Source: Rhodobacter xanthinilyticus
GTDB lineage: Bacteria > Pseudomonadota > Alphaproteobacteria > Rhodobacterales > Rhodobacteraceae
DNA: 64,000 nt
Direction: 5' to 3'
NCBI RefSeq assembly: GCF_001856665.1
Contig: NZ_CP017782.1
Coordinates: forward strand, 62,001 to 126,000
The notes under the pieces were generated by a model. The model had not been told where the DNA came from, did no database searches, and saw only the letters and a list, made by a program, of their open reading frames with translations. A program made the position numbers and the translations under genes. This document shows positions 59,823 to 64,000 of this stretch, piece by piece. Every line of letters begins with the position of its first letter. The stretch's first letter is position 1.

Positions 59823-61295
59823 TCACTCGGCAGTTTCGGGCAGACGGTATTTTTCGTCCGAGGCGGTGGGGCGGTCAGCGGCCCAGGCGGGGGTCTCGGG
59901 GTCCATTCCGGGCCAGGGGTGCCGCGCATAGGGATACGAGATCCGATACCAGGCGCGCCCGCCGTGGCAGCCGTAGCAGGTGTCCGACGAGACCTCTTTC
60001 GCCAGCTCTTCGATATTGGCCGCGTTGAGGTAGGTCACGTTGTGACGGTTGGTGCGGAACAGCTCACCATGGCAGCTCAGGCAGCCATTCGCGGTTGCCG
60101 GATCGGTGGGGTCTTCCATATCGCCGCGCACCTCGTGCCACGGACCACCAAGGCCCATGATCTCGACGGGGTCCGGCATCGCGCCATGGCAGCGCAGGCA
60201 GGTGGTCTCGGGGTTGACCATCTTGCGGTTGGTGAACTCGGGGCTGGCCGAGGCGCTGAAGAAGGGGCGGCCCGGCATCATGTCGGGGCTTTCCTCGCGC
60301 GGGTCATTGCCCTGGTGGCAGAAGTTGCACTGAAGGTTCATCACCTCCTGCGCGAAATCGCTTTGCAGGTGGCGCCAATGCAGGTCGGCCTGCGGGCCGC
60401 TGTAGGTATCCAGCGTTTGATACCAGGCGAGGCTCGTTTCGGCCTGCACCCCGGCGGGGCTTTCCGCGCGCGGCTTGGCATCGTTGATTTCCTGGTGACA
60501 CACGAGGCATTCGGCATTCGAGGCCGTCTCGATGTTCTTCGGGAAATGGATCGGGTGATAGCGCGCCTCGTCGTAGCTAAGGCCTTCGACTTCGGCCTCA
60601 AGGGCGGCAACGCGTGCGGCGATCTCGGCTTCCTGCTCGGCGCTCGGCGCGGGCGGGTTGGTAAAGGGGATCTGCGCGATCTCGGGCGCCTCGGCTGCGG
60701 GCGCCTCGGTCGCGGCCGGTGCTTCGGAGGCCACCGCATCGGACTGCGCGAAGGGCAGATCGCCCGGCGCGATCGGTGCGTCGTTCTGACCGGCCAGCCA
60801 GGCAATCAGATTGTGCCGGTCGGCGGGTTTGGACAGGCCAGCGAAGGCCATCGTGGTGCCGGGGACCATATCCTTGGGCTTGGTCAGATATTGGTCGAGC
60901 CGCTCGGGGCTCCAGACCTCATTCGCCTGGGCCAGCATGGCCTCGGAATAGGAAAAGCCCGCAGCCGAGGCCACGGGACGCGCGACGATGTTCCACAGGT
61001 TCGGGCCGGTGCGAGCGGCGCCGCCCTGATCCGCTGTATGGCAGGCGGCGCATTTCTGGAAGACCTTGGCGCCAGCCTCGGGGTCGAGTGCGGCGACCTG
61101 AGCCTCGGCCGGTGCCGGGGCGGTCGCGGATGCGGTTTGGGACGGCGCGGCCTCTGCCGTCGCCTCCGGCGCGCTGGCCGGTTCATCAACTGAAATCGAG
61201 TAAAGCAAGGAGCCGACGGCATTCAAAGCCACCAGCGACGTGGAACCGAGCAATACGCCGAATGCCAGACCGAGAATGGATTCGAATTTCGTCAT
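59823..61295 (-). CDS. Membrane-anchored six-heme cytochrome c fusion
   Basis: A 490-aa protein. An N-terminal membrane anchor (about 7-33) and an Ala/Pro/Glu linker lead to a class I cytochrome c domain (residues 70-180: FQKCAACHTADQGG, TGPNLWNIVARP, GTTMAFAGL) of the CycM/mitochondrial type. A second Ala/Pro/Glu linker (180-225) joins a C-terminal multiheme part with CLVCH, CNFCH, CLRCH, CLSCH and CYGCH. It takes the place of a DmsC-type quinol anchor, so it probably passes electrons from the membrane to the DmsA/B-like subunits. I know no described protein with this domain order. Confidence 0.85.
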   Translation of the reverse strand: MTKFESILGLAFGVLLGSTSLVALNAVGSLLYSISVDEPASAPEATAEAAPSQTASATAPAPAEAQVAALDPEAGAKVFQKCAACHTADQGGAARTGPNLWNIVARPVASAAGFSYSEAMLAQANEVWSPERLDQYLTKPKDMVPGTTMAFAGLSKPADRHNLIAWLAGQNDAPIAPGDLPFAQSDAVASEAPAATEAPAAEAPEIAQIPFTNPPAPSAEQEAEIAARVAALEAEVEGLSYDEARYHPIHFPKNIETASNAECLVCHQEINDAKPRAESPAGVQAETSLAWYQTLDTYSGPQADLHWRHLQSDFAQEVMNLQCNFCHQGNDPREESPDMMPGRPFFSASASPEFTNRKMVNPETTCLRCHGAMPDPVEIMGLGGPWHEVRGDMEDPTDPATANGCLSCHGELFRTNRHNVTYLNAANIEELAKEVSSDTCYGCHGGRAWYRISYPYARHPWPGMDPETPAWAADRPTASDEKYRLPETAE

Positions 61296-61362
61296 CGCAG
61301 GCTATCCGTGCAAGAGGAGGTGCAGGAGGCGCGAACGCCTCCCACGATTGGCAAGGCTCGGG

Positions 61363-62095
61363 TTACTTGGCCATGAACGAGGTGCAGACCCAGCCGTCAC
61401 CCATGCCGCTCATGCCGCTCATACCCGACATGCCACCCATGCCGGACATACCGCCCATGCCGGACATACCCGACATGCCACCCATACCGGACATACCGGA
61501 CATACCGCCCATGCCGGACATACCCGACATGCCGCCCATACCGGACATACCGCCCATGCCGACATGCCACCCATGCCGGACATACCCGACATGCCACCCA
61601 TGCCGGACATACCGCCCATGCCGCTCATACCCGACATGCCACCCATGCCGGACATACCGCCCATGCCGGACATACCCGACATGCCACCCATACCGGACAT
61701 ACCGGACATACCGCCCATGCCGGACATACCGCCCATGCCCGACATGCCACCCATGCCGGACATACCGCCCATGCCGCTCATACCCGACATGCCACCATGC
61801 CGGACATACCGCCCATGCCGCTCATGCCCGACATGCCGCCCATACCGGACATCCCCGACATGCCGCTCATGCCTTGCATTGCAGGTGCGTAGGTCCACTG
61901 CACGCAGACGCCTTCGCCGCCGGCCATGCCGCTCATGCCCGACATGCCACCCATCCCGGACATACCGCTCATGCCCGACATACCGCCCATGCCGGACATG
62001 CCGCTCATACCCGACATGCTGTCGGCCAGTGCCACGCCGCCGACGGCGCCGGCGCACAGCAGGATGGCCAGAGCTCCCTTAACCATAGCTTTCAT
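61363..62095 (-). pseudogene. Periplasmic Gly-Met-Ser repeat protein, two frameshifts
   Basis: The ATG at 62095 has AAGGAG upstream and gives a signal peptide (VKGALAILLCAGAVGGVALA). The mature part is a repeat of GMSGM/GGMSGM, coded by a 15-18 bp unit. Two non-repetitive islands occur: AGGEGVCVQWTYAPAMQ after the first block and GDGWVCTSFMAK at the end. A single missing base near 61795 and a 10-bp loss near 61560 break the frame. The continuous first product is 105 aa (62095-61778); restored, it would be about 245 aa. Methionine would be roughly a third of residues. Either metal (Cu(I)) binding or an oxidant sink is possible. It lies 67 bp before the cytochrome gene. Confidence 0.72.
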
Positions 62096-62187
62096 TTCAC
62101 TCTCCTTGGTGATGGCCGCTCACGGGGTCGCCCGTCAGGGCCTGTTGCCCGGGGAACCCCCCGGATGGGCAGCGCCGCGCGCCGCTC

Positions 62188-62553
62188 TCATTCGATGTCG
62201 TGCCAGTGCCGCAGGTCGTAAGGCCCGGTCATTCCGGGATGGATGAACGGGGTGAACCAGGCGCCCTGATCGTCGAGCCATGCTAGGATGGTCGGGGGAA
62301 TGGGGGCCTCGATCCCGTGGGCCGCGTTTTCCTGCCAGTTTGCGTCCGGCGTGAATTGCACGATGACCGGTGCACCCTCGGGCCGCGCGTTGGGGGCGAT
62401 GCCGCCGATGAACCCGGTTGCGTCCTGCGAATGCGCTGCGGAAGCCAGGGCAATGCCGAGGCTAGATGCGAGGCTGGCGATCATCAGAGACCGGATAAGA
62501 CGTTTGGGCTTGGTCGGTTTCGCATTGGCCGCAGGACAGATCATCGCACTCAC
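62188..62553 (-). CDS. Small secreted protein, first gene of the molybdoenzyme operon
   Basis: 121 aa from a GTG at 62553 (an ATG at 62544 is also possible). A long basic N-region (AKPTKPKRLIRSL) and hydrophobic stretch end near ASAAHSQD, a plausible cleavage site. The mature 75 residues include DANWQENAAHGIEAPIPPTI and end GPYDLRHWHDIE, rich in His and Trp. The family is unknown to me. It follows the predicted promoter at 62630-62658 and precedes the Met-rich gene by 92 bp. Confidence 0.6.
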   Translation of the reverse strand: MSAMICPAANAKPTKPKRLIRSLMIASLASSLGIALASAAHSQDATGFIGGIAPNARPEGAPVIVQFTPDANWQENAAHGIEAPIPPTILAWLDDQGAWFTPFIHPGMTGPYDLRHWHDIE

Positions 62554-62629
62554 TTTCGCTGGGGCCCGGCCTTTGTGTTCAGAGGCCCGGGTTGGCAGCG
62601 AAACCTTAGCAAAAGATCATGCGCTAAGA

Positions 62630-62658
62630 AGTATAAATGCTTTAAATACAGTAACTTG
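62630..62658 (-). promoter_or_regulatory. Predicted promoter of the molybdoenzyme operon
   Basis: On the minus strand: good -10 TATACT (62635-62630), 17-bp spacer, poor -35 CAAGTT (62658-62653). A poor -35 with good -10 suggests an activated promoter, in line with the operator pair just upstream. Confidence 0.55.
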
Positions 62659-62684
62659 GCTTGCTGCGTGGGTTGGTATATGGC

Positions 62685-62760
62685 TGCCAAATTGGCACGC
62701 CGCGTCGCGGCATCGCGTGGCGTGGCCACGATAGCGCGGCGCGGTCCTGCCAATTTGGCA
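62685..62760. promoter_or_regulatory. Pair of palindromic activator sites (TGCCAAATTGGCA)
   Basis: TGCCAAATTGGCA at 62685-62697 and its inverse TGCCAATTTGGCA at 62748-62760; each is nearly palindromic. Centres are 63 bp (six helical turns) apart and about 70 and 130 bp before the predicted start, the usual place for NtrC-type regulators. Likely sites for the regulator at 51564. Confidence 0.65.
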
Positions 62761-62944
62761 GAAGCCGGGATGACGGGTTGTCATGCGGCGCATTGACGCA
62801 TGAGTTCGGCGCGGGCGTTCCAAAGGGCCTGGGAGCACGTCGCGGTCTTCGCGGTGGTGCGGAATCGACGGGAACTCGATTCGCGGCAAGGCGGAAAAGC
62901 CCGATCCAGGGCGAGGATGTGTGGGGGTGTTCAGCAAAAGGAAA

Positions 62945-62970
62945 CCCGCCGCAGAGTGACCTGCGGCGGG
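62945..62970 (-). terminator. Rho-independent terminator after the small lipoprotein gene
   Basis: CCCGCCGCAG (62945-62954) pairs with CTGCGGCGGG (62961-62970). On the minus strand it is followed by TTTCCTTTT, so it ends transcription from 63295. Between 62761 and 62944 I see no gene. Confidence 0.8.
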
Positions 62971-63028
62971 TGCGCGGCGCGACCGCTTTGGCGCGCCCCT
63001 CGGCAGCGTTGCGCCGCCGAGGCCTGAA

Positions 63029-63295
63029 TCAGTTGCAGGGGGCTTCGTAAATCGCGCCGGTCTGCGGGTTGCGGTAGGTGCAGAGCTTGTTGGTGGGCGT
63101 CGCATTGGCGCCGATCGCGGTGCCGATGGCCGCGCCCGCAAGCGTCGTTGCCGCCGTACCCTTGCCGCCGCCCAGCTGGCTGCCGACAGCCGCGCCTGCA
63201 AGTGCGCCCGTTGCGGCATTGATCCCCTGGTCGTTGGTGCAACCCGCCAGGAACCCGATCAACACCAACATCCCGATAGATGCCGTCTTCCGCAT
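63029..63295 (-). CDS. Glycine-zipper outer-membrane lipoprotein (17-kDa antigen / SlyB-like)
   Basis: An 88-aa protein with a lipobox (LAGC) and a glycine-zipper segment (ATGALAGAAVGSQLGGG and AGAAIGTAIGANA), followed by a short Cys-bearing tail (LCTYRNPQTGAIYEAPC). This is typical of small Rickettsia 17-kDa/SlyB-type envelope lipoproteins. It has its own terminator downstream and is not part of the molybdoenzyme operon. Confidence 0.82.
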   Translation of the reverse strand: MRKTASIGMLVLIGFLAGCTNDQGINAATGALAGAAVGSQLGGGKGTAATTLAGAAIGTAIGANATPTNKLCTYRNPQTGAIYEAPCN

Positions 63296-63433
63296 GATAT
63301 TTCCTTTCGCTCAGTGCCAGATCATACCCACAGCAGGGTGAGGCACATAACTACACTCTCCCATCCGTCTAATATGCGGACAGGGTTGTCCTTTGCGAAC
63401 CATCCCGAGGTGGAGGCTGCGCTTTGCGCGCAC

Positions 63434-64000
63434 TGTACCGGGGCACGGTTATGAGACAGCGCGTTGCGCTGGTCATGCCGCCATTTTGAACCCTTTGGCG
63501 GCGTCGGTTTCAAGGGCCTTCTGTTCGGCCCTGATCTGATCGGGCGTTTTGTAGCCGTGCCGTTCCCGCAGCCATGATGCGTTGTATCGCGCGGCGAAGG
63601 CGGCCAAAGCATGCCTGAGCTCTTCGACGGTCACAAAATGGCGGACCCAGAGCAGTTGCTCCTTGAGGGTGCGTATGGCCCGTTCGGCCACCCCATTGCC
63701 CTCGGGCTGGCGCACGAAAGCTGGTGAACTGGTGATCCCGAAGCATTTGATCTCGCTCTGGAAGTCTTCTGACATGTAGTTCGATCCGTGGTCGTGCCGC
63801 AGGATCAGGCCGAGGGCCGTATCCGGCCCGATACAGCCGAAGTGCCGGGTGACGCCCTGACGGATCGGTTCCAGCGCCTCCCACCGGCTGGCACTTGAAG
63901 ACGCATGGGTGCCGACGAACTCGCCCGAGCAATGATCCACCGCGATGAACACGTAGGCCCGTCCCTCCCCGATGGTGACCGTCTGGGTCATGTCCGTGCC
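63434..64000 (-). mobile_element. IS3-family insertion sequence, copy 3 (cut by window end)
   Basis: Same end TGTACCGGGGCACGG and sequence as copies 1 and 2, in the same orientation as copy 2. Together copies 2 and 3 flank 17.8 kb of cargo (45611-63433). Confidence 0.92.
63473..64000 (-). CDS. IS3-family transposase OrfB (copy 3, partial)
   Basis: C-terminal 175 codons of the same OrfB as at 27608 and 44223; the frame is open through the window edge. Confidence 0.9.
   Translation of the reverse strand, partial: GTDMTQTVTIGEGRAYVFIAVDHCSGEFVGTHASSSASRWEALEPIRQGVTRHFGCIGPDTALGLILRHDHGSNYMSEDFQSEIKCFGITSSPAFVRQPEGNGVAERAIRTLKEQLLWVRHFVTVEELRHALAAFAARYNASWLRERHGYKTPDQIRAEQKALETDAAKGFKMAA

Noticed and set aside
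56968-59931. 987-codon open frame on the plus strand
   Set aside because: It is the antisense shadow of the DmsA-like gene: no ribosome site, biased composition, no recognisable domain, and the minus frame has full family motifs.
61400-61990. Repeat array considered as CRISPR
   Set aside because: Units are 15-18 bp, contiguous and codon-phased with no unique spacers.
60719-62221. Plus-strand proline/methionine repeat frame (MPPMPDIP type)
   Set aside because: It is the complement of the GMSGM repeat. Only the minus frame has a signal peptide and a good ribosome site.
45611-63433. Whole cargo as one composite transposon with proven target duplication
   Set aside because: The outer flank of copy 3 is outside the window, and copy 2 has non-matching flanks, so transposition as a unit cannot be shown.

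Overview
The window looks like a stretch of an alphaproteobacterial, probably Rhodobacterales (Paracoccus/Roseobacter-like), plasmid. The evidence is a complete repABC replication and partition module, high GC content, alphaproteobacterial plasmid backbone genes (strawberry-notch helicase, toprim, DUF2493 and WGR proteins), and glycerol ABC-transporter genes of the GlpV/DUF2160 type. The species call is inference.

Region by region. (1) 1-15128 is a metal-resistance and envelope-repair island. It holds a PbrR/CadR-like MerR regulator, a short CDF transporter, two SCO proteins, a DsbA/DsbB pair, a PCu(A)C chaperone, an M23 peptidase, two DUF411 proteins, a ZIP transporter, lspA-lnt, two L,D-transpeptidases, a Cd/Zn/Pb P-type ATPase and a c-type cytochrome. 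Four MerR-type promoters with 19-bp spacers (385-415, 1661-1691, 12158-12188, 13364-13394) suggest one regulator runs most of it. (2) 15129-16044 is a scar: a 239-bp element made only of transposon ends, then an IS110-family fragment. (3) 16045-23606 is the plasmid core: a DUF1612-like regulator, a serine recombinase, repA-repB-ctRNA-repC, two palindromic partition-type sites and a ParB-like gene. (4) 23607-29009 holds IS21 and IS3 insertions around a truncated tyrosine recombinase. (5) 29050-43876 is backbone: a conserved hypothetical, an Abi/HEPN protein, a candidate small RNA, a LexA-controlled small gene, a 1462-aa strawberry-notch protein, a toprim gene, a DUF2493 protein and a WGR protein. 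The toprim gene is split exactly between codons 65 and 66 by a 5.6-kb recombinase-in-trio (RIT) element flanked by 1.16-kb inverted repeats, each carrying another toprim gene. Upstream of DUF2493 lies a 213-nt nested inverted-repeat structure that looks like a large structured RNA. (6) 44184-64000 is about 18 kb of unrelated cargo between two identical IS3 copies. It holds a cut glycerol-uptake operon (DUF2160 tail, glpV, glpK, iron alcohol dehydrogenase), an outer-membrane protein, and a minus-strand operon of about 11 kb for a DmsA-like molybdoenzyme.

The molybdoenzyme operon is the most unusual system here. In transcription order it encodes a small secreted protein, a periplasmic protein built of Gly-Met-Ser-Gly-Met repeats (carrying two frameshifts), a membrane-anchored six-heme cytochrome c fusion, a Tat-exported DmsA-like enzyme with a Cys-to-His change in its Fe-S motif, a four-cluster ferredoxin subunit, a TorD chaperone, a second four-cluster Fe-S protein, a histidine kinase with a c-type heme site in its periplasmic sensor, and an NtrC-type regulator without the sigma-54 contact loop. 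Two copies of a 13-bp near-palindrome, 63 bp apart, lie upstream. I infer a heme-sensed periplasmic respiratory or repair system; the substrate is unknown. A methionine-sulfoxide repair cycle with the Met-rich protein as oxidant sink is a testable possibility.
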